DNA of 51,867 bases from CAWDMN01 sp963803155. GTDB taxonomy: Bacteria > Acidobacteriota > Terriglobia > Versatilivoradales > Versatilivoraceae. The stretch is from the NCBI GenBank assembly GCA_963803155.1, contig CAWDMN010000014.1:1-51867 (forward strand), given 5' to 3'. Below, piece after piece: positions 27,975 through 35,868 of the stretch. The notes under the pieces are model-generated. The model had not been told where the DNA came from. It saw only the letters and a program-made list of their open reading frames with translations, and did no database searches. The first letter of the stretch is position 1, and each line of letters opens with the position of its first letter. A program made the position numbers and the translations under genes.

Positions 27975-28073
27975 GGCAAACCCCAAAAAATAAGAGTGAA
28001 TTCAATGCAACTGAAGCATAAAAAAGCTGAACCTAAAAATGAGACCCTCTTCGACTTTTGAGCGGGATGTGCC

Positions 28074-28287
28074 GGGTGTAATTCAAAGTGCGACAGGATG
28101 AACCAAGTCGCGTTGATCGGTTGATCTGAGCAATTGCCGGGAGGGTGAGGCTCCCGCCAAGGCGGACTCCGCCTGCCGAACCGGGCTGGGTAGATGGTCC
28201 ACATGGATGGCTCGCCGGGAGGCTCGCCCTCCCGCGCATTCCATCCATTGGCATACTCTCTATCCTGTCGCACTTTGAATTACACCC
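28074..28287. mobile_element. MITE-like element family A, intact 214-bp copy with 9-bp target duplication
   Basis: The ends are inverted repeats that match over 26 bases (outermost part GGGTGTAATTCAAAGTGCGA). GGATGTGCC is present directly on both sides, at 28065-28073 and 28288-28296, which is the footprint of a transposition event. Subterminal GGGAGGGTGAGGCTCCC and GGGAGGCTCGCCCTCCC form an inner inverted pair. There is no coding capacity, so it must be moved by a transposase elsewhere. The 225 bases that follow, up to the DUF1080-VOC gene, hold nothing recognisable. Confidence 0.88.
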
Positions 28288-28512
28288 GGATGTGCCCGCT
28301 TGCCCAAGCACGACCCGCCAATCGGGATACCATCCCAAATGATTCCCATCAGCCGATGGGGAGGCTCAATAAGCAACTCCAAATTGCCAACTTCCGAAAC
28401 TTGAGAGAATCGGGACGGAATTGGAAATCCCGGATCCGCCGCGCTCTTCGAACTGATCAAACCACAAACTGATCCATTCATAAACTGAATCATCCATGCC
28501 TTTGGCGCATAG

Positions 28513-29682
28513 TTACCGGTTCATGTACTCGAACAGCTCGATGCTTTCTCCGCTGGGCCCTTTCAGAAACGCACCGCGAATTCCATCAAACAGATTGGGC
28601 CTGGTGAAAATCTCACGATCAAAGGTGATCCCCTGAGATTTAAGATCCGCCACGACTTTTTCAATGTCCTTCACTTCCAAGGCAAAATGAGCGATCGTTC
28701 CGACAGTGTTTATTTTATTGTCTTCCGCTTTGGGGCGCTGGACCAACTCCAGGATACAACTCCCTTGCCGGACCAACGCGATCTGAGTAAGGCTTCCCGG
28801 CTCCCCGAGGGATTGTTTGTATACGACTTCAAACCCCAGATGTGTGGCATAAAACTGCAACGTTTTTTCCAAATCCCCCGTTTGGATGGCGATGTGAGCC
28901 AATCCCGCGAATTTGGAATCCCGCCGGTCCGGGCCTGCTTCTATCTTGGAGAGCGGCCGAATCCGAATATTACGGAAGGCAACCGGACCATGATCTCCCT
29001 GTAACAACAAGGGACCTGTTGGAGCTTCGGCATTTTCCAGGGAAGCTCGAGTGGGGCCCTCCACTTCAACATTTTCATGGATGAGCACGCCATTGTGCAA
29101 AACCTTCAGGAACCGGGCATTTTCAATTTTCCTGCCGCTCGAATCAAAACGGGGCGCCCTGAACCAGACGTCAAAAGTCTGCCATTCGCCCGGGGATTTG
29201 CTGGCATTGGTCCGAGGGATCGTGCCTCCCACATTTTGTTCGCCGATCCAACGGGCATAAATTCCCCCACAATCCCCAAAGTAGAGTTCGTGCTTCTCGA
29301 AACTGTCGAAGATCTGTACTTCATACAATCCCTGAAAATAGACCCCGGAGTTTGATCCTTTGGAGACCGCAAATTCAATATGGGCCTGCAGATCAGCAAA
29401 TTTTGCATCCGTCAAAATATCCGTCGTGTTTCCCTTGGTTCCGTTGACAATAATCCCCTTCCCGGAAATTAGCTCAAAAAAATGCGGGTCCTGATTATTT
29501 AATTTTACGCCGGCAACGGCCTGCCACTCGTTGGCTCCAGCGGCATGACGGGCTTGCCAGCCCTGCAATGTCAATCCATCCAGCAAATCCACCCAACCAG
29601 ATTTGTTTTCCGCCATCAGCCATGGATTTATCCAGAGGCAAAATCCTATAATCAATCCCAAACGTCGGATCTTTTTCAACAT
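28513..29682 (-). CDS. Secreted DUF1080 (3-keto-disaccharide hydrolase-like) and VOC domain fusion
   Basis: A 389-residue exported protein of two parts. ATG at 29682 follows GGAGGT by about 9 bases and opens a signal peptide (MLKKIRRLGLIIGFCLWINP, cleaved near LMA/EN). Residues about 27-255 are a DUF1080 concanavalin-like domain (GWVDLLDGLTLQGW, YFQGLYEVQIFDSFE, GPLLLQGDHGPVAFRNIRIR); some members of this family hydrolyse 3-keto-glycosides. Residues about 270-385 are a VOC/glyoxalase-like domain (LAHIAIQTGDLEKTLQFY, IAHFALEVKDIEKV, PSGESIELFEY) with the His and Glu positions expected for a metal site. The pairing of the two domains in one secreted chain is unusual to me. A role in processing oxidised sugars is inference. 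Confidence 0.85.
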   Translation of the reverse strand: MLKKIRRLGLIIGFCLWINPWLMAENKSGWVDLLDGLTLQGWQARHAAGANEWQAVAGVKLNNQDPHFFELISGKGIIVNGTKGNTTDILTDAKFADLQAHIEFAVSKGSNSGVYFQGLYEVQIFDSFEKHELYFGDCGGIYARWIGEQNVGGTIPRTNASKSPGEWQTFDVWFRAPRFDSSGRKIENARFLKVLHNGVLIHENVEVEGPTRASLENAEAPTGPLLLQGDHGPVAFRNIRIRPLSKIEAGPDRRDSKFAGLAHIAIQTGDLEKTLQFYATHLGFEVVYKQSLGEPGSLTQIALVRQGSCILELVQRPKAEDNKINTVGTIAHFALEVKDIEKVVADLKSQGITFDREIFTRPNLFDGIRGAFLKGPSGESIELFEYMNR

Positions 29683-29987
29683 GAGCTCGTTCACCTCCAC
29701 GAAAGCGATGGATCTCCGAGAATGATCACCCAAAGATCAGTCGATTTATATTGAATCCAATCGGCCTCAAAAGGTGACAAACCGAGGGGGCCAGTGTATC
29801 ATTTCTCCTCACCCAGTTGAATGGAAACTGGTCATGTTAGGGTGAATTAAATATAGCGTGCAGAATCTCTATTATGGAATGCAGTGGCCGTGTTCGCGCT
29901 TTCCAAAAAGAACCGCTTCGCTTTTCCCCACTTTGATGCGTCACTTTTGATTGAACCCGTTCCCGTGATATTGAGTGCAGCAGCTCA
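29683..29987. other. Divergent intergenic region before the repeat composite
   Basis: About 300 bases upstream of the DUF1080-VOC gene. No gene, RNA or clear promoter pair is recognised; together with the following repeat composite it separates this gene from aroF. Confidence 0.4.
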
Positions 29988-30036
29988 GAGGAGCCACTCA
30001 TGCCAGCGTGGCTGGCACAACAAGCGGGTGAAAATG
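29988..30036 (-). repeat. GCTGGCATGAG hairpin module, inverted copy
   Basis: Reads GAGGAGCCACTCATGCCAGC then GTGGCTGGCACAACAAG on the plus strand, the reverse of the modules at 4365, 4610 and 7461. Confidence 0.65.
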
Positions 30037-30040
30037 GGAT

Positions 30041-30111
30041 GATGGAGGCGGCCTGCCCTCAGGCCGTCTGCGCGGGTTTGGCAAACTCACGCTGGGCACC
30101 CCGCCTCCATC
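30041..30111 (-). repeat. GATGGAGGCGG hairpin repeat, inverted copy (71 bp)
   Basis: The ends GATGGAGGCGG and CCGCCTCCATC are intact; the interior is the reverse complement of the copies at 7378 and 20447. It ends 28 bases before the aroF start, so it lies in or next to the aroF promoter or leader. Confidence 0.75.
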
Positions 30112-30138
30112 CACGCTATTTTCTAAGGAGACTGCTCC

Positions 30139-31167
30139 ATGATTGTAGTGATGTCAGTCGCGGCATCAGAACAGGATATTCAACAAGTCGTCCAAACCAT
30201 AGAAGATCGGCAATTGAAGGCTTTATCCATGCCTGGCGGAGAGCGTACGGCCATTGGCATTCCCAGCGCCATACCGCCGGACTTGCGCGAAGATCTGGCT
30301 CAATTGCTGCAATCTTTGCCGGGTGTCGATCATGTGACTCACGTCACGCGATCCTATAAGCTGGCATCGCGGGAATTTCACCCCGGCGATACTATCGTCG
30401 AGGCCAAAGGCTGTCTCATCGGAGGGGCCCGTATCCAAGTCATGGCGGGACCCTGTTCCGTGGAAAGCTATGATCAGATGCTCTCTTCGGCCAAAGCCGC
30501 TCGGCAGGCCGGCGCTAAAATTTTGAGAGGCGGAGCTTTTAAGCCTCGCTCCTCGCCTTACGCTTTCCAAGGCTTGCAAGAAGAGGGATTGAAAATTTTG
30601 AAGGCGGTCGGGGAAGAGACCGGACTGGTGACGATTTCCGAGGTGATGCAGCCGGACCTGGTCGATCTGGTGGTTCGCCATGTCGATATTTTGCAAATCG
30701 GCGCACGCAACATGCAGAACTTTCCGCTGCTCATCGAGGCGGGCCGGTCAGGACATCCTGTCCTGCTCAAACGCGGTCCCAGCGCCACGATTGACGAATT
30801 TCTGCTCGCCGCGGAATATATCCTCCATCATAACAATTCCAAGGTGATTCTCTGCGAGCGGGGAGTGCATCCGCTCGACCGCGGTTTTACCCGTAACACA
30901 CTGGACCTAAGCGCTGTCCCTGTTTTGAAAGAGGTTTCCCACCTTCCCGTGATCGTCGATCCGAGCCATGGCACCGGAGTCAGCCGTTATGTTCCCGCCA
31001 TGGCCAAAGCCGCTTTAGCCGCCGGCGCCGACGGTCTAATTATAGAAATCCATCCAACGCCCCGCACCGCGTTATCTGATGGGGCGCAATCCTTGACCCC
31101 TGCCCAATTCCAAACCCTGATGGACCAGTTGCGCCCCCTGGCCAGAGTTTTGGATCGTGAGATTTGA
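30139..31167 (+). CDS. aroF: 3-deoxy-7-phosphoheptulonate synthase (type I beta, regulatory N-terminal domain)
   Basis: A 342-residue DAHP synthase, which joins phosphoenolpyruvate and erythrose 4-phosphate in the first step of the shikimate pathway. ATG at 30139 has AAGGAG 8 bases upstream. Residues 1-75 are a ferredoxin-like regulatory domain as in the Thermotoga enzyme, where it mediates feedback by aromatic amino acids. The catalytic barrel shows MAGPCSVES with metal-ligand C106, GGAFKPRSSPYAFQG, LQIGARNMQNF and DPSHGTG. All core residues appear present and length is normal. No other aro gene is adjacent. A GATGGAGGCGG hairpin repeat lies directly upstream and may affect expression. Confidence 0.95.
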   Translation: MIVVMSVAASEQDIQQVVQTIEDRQLKALSMPGGERTAIGIPSAIPPDLREDLAQLLQSLPGVDHVTHVTRSYKLASREFHPGDTIVEAKGCLIGGARIQVMAGPCSVESYDQMLSSAKAARQAGAKILRGGAFKPRSSPYAFQGLQEEGLKILKAVGEETGLVTISEVMQPDLVDLVVRHVDILQIGARNMQNFPLLIEAGRSGHPVLLKRGPSATIDEFLLAAEYILHHNNSKVILCERGVHPLDRGFTRNTLDLSAVPVLKEVSHLPVIVDPSHGTGVSRYVPAMAKAALAAGADGLIIEIHPTPRTALSDGAQSLTPAQFQTLMDQLRPLARVLDREI

Positions 31168-31245
31168 GGCGGAGTGCAGCATTCACTCAAGCCATCATGT
31201 GGAACACACGATCCGGCGCGCGTTGCTGAGTCAACACGGTCCCCA

Positions 31246-31273
31246 GAGCGAGCGCGCACCCGAGTGCTCGCTC
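31246..31273. terminator. Hairpin in the aroF-HAMP gene convergent gap
   Basis: GAGCGAGC and GCTCGCTC form an 8-bp stem around a 12-base loop, 79 bases after the aroF stop. There is no T-run, so it is only a possible terminator. Confidence 0.35.
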
Positions 31274-31328
31274 CACCTGGCCCCTGCATGGTGCAACGCG
31301 CGATCCGACACGGGGCCTCAAAGGATCG

Positions 31329-31880
31329 TCAGGTTCGATATTTTTCTAATATTTGCCGCATTTCCCGCAAGGGCTGCAAGGCATCCTTCGCGGGCGCCTC
31401 TGCCGTGAGCAACTGATCCAAGTCACGGCATTTTTCCTTGAGTGCTCCGCAGTCGCTTCGCAAACTCTCCAGCATTTGCCGAATGGAGTGGGAAAACTCC
31501 TGGAGTTGATCGTCTTCACGAATGGCCGCATGCGGGCGCAGGTTTCCTTGCTGGATTTCCTCCATGACGGCCTTGAAACGATAAAGGGGACCGGCCACTT
31601 TGTGTGTCGCCAAAACCACGAAGATACCCAAGAGGAGGCTGGAGAACACGAGATTGATGAACCCAAGAGTCAGCACAATCGGAAATAGCATCCGCTGCAT
31701 ATTGTGATACGTGACATGGGCGGAAAAGAGATTGGCCTGAATTTCACTGTCGAGAAACAAGTAAATGATTCCACTAAAAATCAGCAGCATCAAGGCATTC
31801 AGCCCGGCAAAAAAAGCCATCTGCCGGATTTGATAACGCCGGTCGATTAATTTTATGCGGCGCTGATGAGTGATTTGCAT
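31329..31880 (-). CDS. Membrane protein with HAMP-like domain
   Basis: A 183-residue inner-membrane protein. ATG at 31880 follows AAGGAG. Two membrane helices, at about residues 20-43 and 65-90, bracket a short periplasmic segment of about 20 residues. The following ATHKVAGPLYRFKAVMEEIQQGNLRPHAAIREDDQLQEFS is a HAMP-like linker (residues about 91-135), continuing into a helical tail with no output domain. HAMP domains pass signals between membrane helices and cytoplasmic modules; here the partner is unknown. It lies 9 bases after the tetraheme cytochrome gene in the same direction, so it probably senses or anchors that redox module. Confidence 0.75.
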   Translation of the reverse strand: MQITHQRRIKLIDRRYQIRQMAFFAGLNALMLLIFSGIIYLFLDSEIQANLFSAHVTYHNMQRMLFPIVLTLGFINLVFSSLLLGIFVVLATHKVAGPLYRFKAVMEEIQQGNLRPHAAIREDDQLQEFSHSIRQMLESLRSDCGALKEKCRDLDQLLTAEAPAKDALQPLREMRQILEKYRT

Positions 31881-31889
31881 GCGGACTCC

Positions 31890-32363
31890 TTAATGGCAGC
31901 ACCGGCAGAGGTCCCCCCGGTGGTTGCGTACTCGCAAGTAGAAGGTTTTATAACGGGAAGCTCGCTGGAAAAAGCGCCCGTACAGGCTCTCACCTTTCCA
32001 CGGCTTATTATCATAGCGCGAACTCAGAAGGTTGTGGCAACTGACGCAATTGACCGCCAGTTTTTGATTCAGCCGAATCCCCGGAAGAGGTTTCTGTTTC
32101 GAAAGTGCCACTCCCACCGTGTGATGCTGACCCATGTCCTTATGGCAAGTCTTACAGAAGGTGGCACAAGCCTCCGCGGGATTTTTCAGATATCCGGCAT
32201 CTTCCGCCGTCTTATGACAAGAGAGACAAATCCGGGGATCGGACACAAAAGGCATGATCCGCCGGGTCTCTTCTTCCTGTGCCAGGCCCAGCCAGGAAGC
32301 GGCAATGATCATGGCCAGAGAGAGAGACCCGGCCGTTTTAGAACATGAAAACCAATTGGCCAT
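31890..32363 (-). CDS. Exported tetraheme cytochrome c
   Basis: A 157-residue periplasmic c-type cytochrome. The start at 32363 has GGAGGAGAT just upstream and opens a signal peptide cleaved near residue 28 (GLA/QEE). Four CxxCH heme sites are present at residues 46-50, 70-74, 106-110 and 153-157; the last, CRCCH, is the very C-terminus. HH at 80-81 and other His residues could be distal ligands. The gene overlaps the end of the upstream barrel gene by 26 bases and is followed by a HAMP membrane protein. This fits an electron-transfer module between inner and outer membrane. It is not a recognised NrfH or cytochrome c3 by its spacing. Confidence 0.88.
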   Translation of the reverse strand: MANWFSCSKTAGSLSLAMIIAASWLGLAQEEETRRIMPFVSDPRICLSCHKTAEDAGYLKNPAEACATFCKTCHKDMGQHHTVGVALSKQKPLPGIRLNQKLAVNCVSCHNLLSSRYDNKPWKGESLYGRFFQRASRYKTFYLRVRNHRGDLCRCCH

Positions 32364-33753
32364 AGACAGATCTCCTCCCCCATCCGCCGGTTTCCAGAGT
32401 CTCGGTTGGCGTATGTACAAATTGCATATAGTCCACTTTTAAAAGGAATAAATCCGTAAGCGGAAAGCCGATCCCAAAGGTCAGACGATTCAAGGGGGAA
32501 GAAAGCGGCGCAACCTCGAACAGTTTTCCCCCTGAATTGTCTAAAGCCATGTTCTCGTCAAGCAGCCTCTGCTTCATGCGTTCGGCCCGCCATGTAACAG
32601 AGAGCGGAAACCGGATTGGAAGCTTAATGGATTGGGTCAGATGGGCGCCAGATGAAATTATGCCGGGATCCCCCGGGATTAAGCCACGGTCATCCCGTCT
32701 CACGGATTCCAGCCGGGTATGCACGGGTCCCAGTTTGCTTTCCGCATCCAGCGCATAAGCCCAATAGCCAGATCTGCGGTTGTCCTGACGATCGGTGAGA
32801 AACGAAAAACCGATCTCTAAAGTTTGCGCTTCTCTTCGCTTCAAGGTGTAGGGATTGTTAAAAGGGGTGAATCCAAACCTTCCACCATAGGCTGCGCCTT
32901 TGCCGACGCCGCGAAGACAATAAACGGTATAGTTATATTCGATGGCATTTCCCAGGACGCGTCCCCCATAATCATTATATCCGCCGCCCATGATCATGTC
33001 GGTCGTCAAAGCCGGAAAGATGGTGTTCCGGTCTTTGGTGGCGTAATATTGCCAGTCGTTGCCGAACGGAACATCGAACCGGCCCGCCTGGAGGTGGAAT
33101 CCCTTTTCCGTGAAAAGCCGGCCACGAGGGGCAATCAGCCCTCCAAAAAAGTGATAATCCACAAAGCCAACGCTTAAGAAAACACCATTCTCCGGATCCG
33201 CGACCACGGACCCCGCCGCCTGGAAATTTTTGCCGAATTCCCGGGAGAGGTCGATTTCCAAATACCCCAGGCTAGCGACATGGGGGATATTCGTCCGATC
33301 GGAAAATTTGAAATCGACAAAACCGCTCAACCCGGTCCCCAGCATCCACTTGGAAAGTTGTTCCTTACCCAAATCGATTTTTTGCTTGAGGAAGGACCCA
33401 TCCGGAGCGGCCGCCGAAACCGGCCCAACCGCGTCTGCTTCCGGATTGGGGTCCGTGGTTTGACTAAAGGAAGGAACGCTGATGAAAAAAATCAATCCCG
33501 CCGTCAATAGTACACGCAAATAAAATTGCGATATGAAATGGGCAAAAGGAATTGGCCGCGAGTGTTTAAGGTGGAGGAAAAGGATTCTCCCCTTCCACCG
33601 CGGCGGATGGTGAGGGGAACCGCCCGTTAGGCCGGTGGATGAGGGGTCCGTGGATCCGCTCCCCGAGCGGCTCCTCACCCGGTCCGCAACCGCGGACCGC
33701 CCTCTTCCCGCTTCGCAAGACGAGGGGAGCAGGCTTTTATTTTCTTGATCCAT
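32338..33753 (-). CDS. Outer-membrane porin-like beta-barrel protein
   Basis: Up to 471 residues. The mature part (from about residue 98) has alternating beta strands of a porin type (GLSGFVDFKFSDRTNIPHVA, LQAGRFDVPFGNDW, YGGRVLGNAIEYNYTVY) and ends YGQLVFMF with the terminal Phe of outer-membrane barrels. A signal peptide occurs at about residues 79-97 (LRVLLTAGLIFFISVPSFSQ). The first 75 residues are translated from a repeat-rich GC stretch and look non-protein, so the true start is probably internal; the in-frame TTG at 33519 exactly opens the signal peptide but lacks a ribosome binding site. The gene overlaps the tetraheme cytochrome start, so the two are likely translated together. Confidence 0.75.
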   Translation of the reverse strand: MDQENKSLLPSSCEAGRGRSAVADRVRSRSGSGSTDPSSTGLTGGSPHHPPRWKGRILFLHLKHSRPIPFAHFISQFYLRVLLTAGLIFFISVPSFSQTTDPNPEADAVGPVSAAAPDGSFLKQKIDLGKEQLSKWMLGTGLSGFVDFKFSDRTNIPHVASLGYLEIDLSREFGKNFQAAGSVVADPENGVFLSVGFVDYHFFGGLIAPRGRLFTEKGFHLQAGRFDVPFGNDWQYYATKDRNTIFPALTTDMIMGGGYNDYGGRVLGNAIEYNYTVYCLRGVGKGAAYGGRFGFTPFNNPYTLKRREAQTLEIGFSFLTDRQDNRRSGYWAYALDAESKLGPVHTRLESVRRDDRGLIPGDPGIISSGAHLTQSIKLPIRFPLSVTWRAERMKQRLLDENMALDNSGGKLFEVAPLSSPLNRLTFGIGFPLTDLFLLKVDYMQFVHTPTETLETGGWGRRSVYGQLVFMF

Positions 33754-33906
33754 CTGTTTGTTCCCGTTTCGCTTCGATCATCGGAACGGCCGTCGATATA
33801 TTTACAGAATAATAGTTCGGCAAAAGCCAGCCTCTTCACCCTTTTTTTTTTACAGCGAGTATGTCTACGCCGCTCATATCCGGGTCACAAGCCAGTGGTG
33901 TTCAAG

Positions 33907-34710
33907 TTACGCCGCAATTCGATCCGTGTCGACACACAGGACGAGTTCGGAAGTTTTCCCCCTCCGAGTCGTGAATGGGATCATTTCGCTCTTTATCCCC
34001 ATCCCCATCGTGGCTTCGCTTAGCGGAGTCACCGTGGATGGGTCGAATTTTTCGACCGAGATTACCTCATCCACGGAAACAGCAATTTGTTTCCCGGGAA
34101 CCTGAAGGATCATGGCGATTTCGGTGGTGGCTTTCTCGTACTCCTCCCGGAAGCGGGAAAACAGCTCTATCATTTCCTTTAGGCATCCATTTTCCGCTGT
34201 CTCCACCAATTGAAGAGCCTCCGCGTGCCGGGAGGCTGCAACCAATTCTTGTACCTTATTGCCCAAGGCATGAATTCGGTCATGAGGCTGCTCGAACTTG
34301 TTCAAAAAACTTCGAAAGACAAGATTGTTAGTCTTAAACGCGTAAAACCATCGCCCGAAGGCACAAGCCCTCGGATTGGTTCCAAGCCGGAATTCCCTCT
34401 CTTCCTTGACGGAGGCTTTTAATTCCTCCAGCCAGCGCAAATGATCGTTTCGCCGTTCCTCGATCATTTGAAAGAGAGCTTGGTTCTCGTCGAGAATCGA
34501 CTTATGTCCCAATCGGGTCCTCAAATCGTAAAGAGGGAGAACCGAGTCCCGCAGATTGATCAGTCCTCTCACATAAGCGGGACATCGAGGGACCTTGACG
34601 ATGTTCGGAATTTTTACCATCTCCCTGACGCTCGCCCCTGACAAACCATAAAGTTCTCCCCGAAGACGAACAATCACCCAGGGGGAGTTGTTAATGTCAT
34701 CCTTGTTCAT
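33907..34710 (-). CDS. cheW: CheW with inserted CZB zinc-binding domain
   Basis: A 267-residue CheW-like adaptor split by a second domain. Residues 8-75 are the first CheW half (VIVRLRGELYGLSGASVREM, GLINLRDSVLPLYDLRTRLG). Residues about 78-185 match a chemoreceptor zinc-binding (CZB) domain with its full signature: H90 in HLRW, C116 in CAFGRW, and H143 and H147 in HDRIH. Residues about 195-267 are the second CheW half (GKQIAVSVDEVISVEKF). CheW links receptors to CheA kinase; CZB domains bind zinc and respond to zinc or oxidants. Here zinc could control array coupling directly; that is inference. It is last in a chemotaxis block that has a chemoreceptor but no cheA in the window. Confidence 0.87.
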   Translation of the reverse strand: MNKDDINNSPWVIVRLRGELYGLSGASVREMVKIPNIVKVPRCPAYVRGLINLRDSVLPLYDLRTRLGHKSILDENQALFQMIEERRNDHLRWLEELKASVKEEREFRLGTNPRACAFGRWFYAFKTNNLVFRSFLNKFEQPHDRIHALGNKVQELVAASRHAEALQLVETAENGCLKEMIELFSRFREEYEKATTEIAMILQVPGKQIAVSVDEVISVEKFDPSTVTPLSEATMGMGIKSEMIPFTTRRGKTSELVLCVDTDRIAA

Positions 34711-34801
34711 TGCTTGATTTCTCCATTAGTCGTTAGCATTCCGTTTGGCTGAAGGTTCAAGCGGCCTTCCTGAACTGGCTAGCCGCCTGTAAGACAGCCG
34801 C

Positions 34802-35057
34802 CTAAAATTCAGACAAGGCGGACTCGTCTTCGTGTAATGGGATCACAGCCTCCGGGAGAAGCTTTTTGTGCCCATTGCCAGGATTTTTGAGTCTCTGCGG
34901 CAGGGAGCGATTGCCGGCTTTCAAAGCCACCGTGGGCTGGATCCTTTTTTGAGTTTTGCTCGAGCTCAAGCTGAAACTCTCCACCATGCTCATCATTTCC
35001 GTGGTTTGTCCCGCAAGCTCCTCGACCGCGCTGGCTGCCGCCGCCGGGGCGGCTTGG
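34802..35057 (-). pseudogene. C-terminal remnant of a second chemoreceptor
   Basis: The translated stretch ends in the same tail as the complete receptor at 35869: MMSMVESFSLSSS, RSLPQRLKNPGNGHKKLLPE and HEDESALSEF match almost exactly. Upstream, EELAGQTTE still aligns with EELSSQSTE of the intact copy; the frame is then closed by a stop at about 35060. About 85 codons remain of an expected 530. Everything before was lost, probably when the receptor-CheW pair was duplicated and then partly deleted. Confidence 0.85.
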
Positions 35058-35114
35058 CTTATTTATTAGAGGGCCTCAGTTACTAATTCCAAAATCATCC
35101 TCTTGCCAGTGCTC

Positions 35115-35303
35115 TAATTAGAGTCTTTGTATAAAGTCCCTTTTTTTGTAGGATGCGTTAGCCCGCCGATTCTCAGGCGGACGTAACGCATCGGGGAAGC
35201 CGCATCCAGAGCCTGATGGGTTACGCGCGGGTGACCGCTGTCACCACGCGCTAACCCATCCTACAAAAACGATTTTTCTCACTTTATAAATGGACGCTAA
35301 TTA
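35115..35303. mobile_element. MITE-like element family B, copy 2
   Basis: TAATTA at both ends (35115-35120 and 35298-35303) flanks inverted ends GAGTCTTTGTATAAAGT and ACTTTATAAATGGACGC. The interior GGATGCGTTAGC and GCTAACCCATCC hairpin is shared with 11961-12137. Its right end overlaps the last codon and stop of the neighbouring cheW. Confidence 0.78.
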
Positions 35304-35809
35304 ACAACAGCGGATTGGGCCGCCCGAATTTCATCCGTGGATAAGATTTCTTCGACATTAATAAGGATTTTCACTTTGCCTTGACTCTTCCCAAGGCCAA
35401 GAATGAAATTGGTGTCAATTCCATTTCCGAAGTGGGGGACCGGTTCGATGTTTCCACCCTGAATCTCCACCACCTCAGATACCTTGTCGACCAGGATCCC
35501 CATCTCGATTGAATTCACTCGGATGACAATGATGCAAGTTTCGCTGGTGGGTTCAACCGGAGGCATCCCTAATTTTGTGCGCAAGTCCAAAATTGGGATT
35601 ATCTTTCCGCGCAGATTAACTATGCCCCGGATGAATTCGGGAGCGCGTGGGACCGGGGTGATGGATTGAAAACCAATGATCTCCTGCACCTTGAGAATTT
35701 CAAATCCATATTCCTCGTTGGATAGGAAGAAAGTCAGAAATCTCCCGCCGTAAGTGGACTTGGCCGCACCAGATTGCATGTTAGACGTGTTTTCAGTTGC
35801 CAGATTCAT
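35297..35809 (-). CDS. cheW: CheW chemotaxis adaptor
   Basis: A 170-residue single-domain CheW. GGRFLTFFLSNEEYGFEILK opens the fold, and APEFIRGIVNLRGKIIPILDLRTKLG is the conserved core that binds CheA and receptors; VDKVSEVVEI and GLGKSQGKVKILINVEEIL complete it. The start at 35809 gives about 25 residues before the domain. The gene follows the chemoreceptor by 59 bases on the same strand. Its Asn-stop ending (AAT TAG) lies in the end of MITE family B copy 2, so insertion may have changed the original C-terminus. No cheA, cheB or cheR is present here. Confidence 0.93.
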   Translation of the reverse strand: MNLATENTSNMQSGAAKSTYGGRFLTFFLSNEEYGFEILKVQEIIGFQSITPVPRAPEFIRGIVNLRGKIIPILDLRTKLGMPPVEPTSETCIIVIRVNSIEMGILVDKVSEVVEIQGGNIEPVPHFGNGIDTNFILGLGKSQGKVKILINVEEILSTDEIRAAQSAVVN

Positions 35810-35868
35810 GGTTCCTCTCAGATTTGTCGGGCCCCGCGGAAACAGGGGCCCTTACTTGGATAGGCGGT

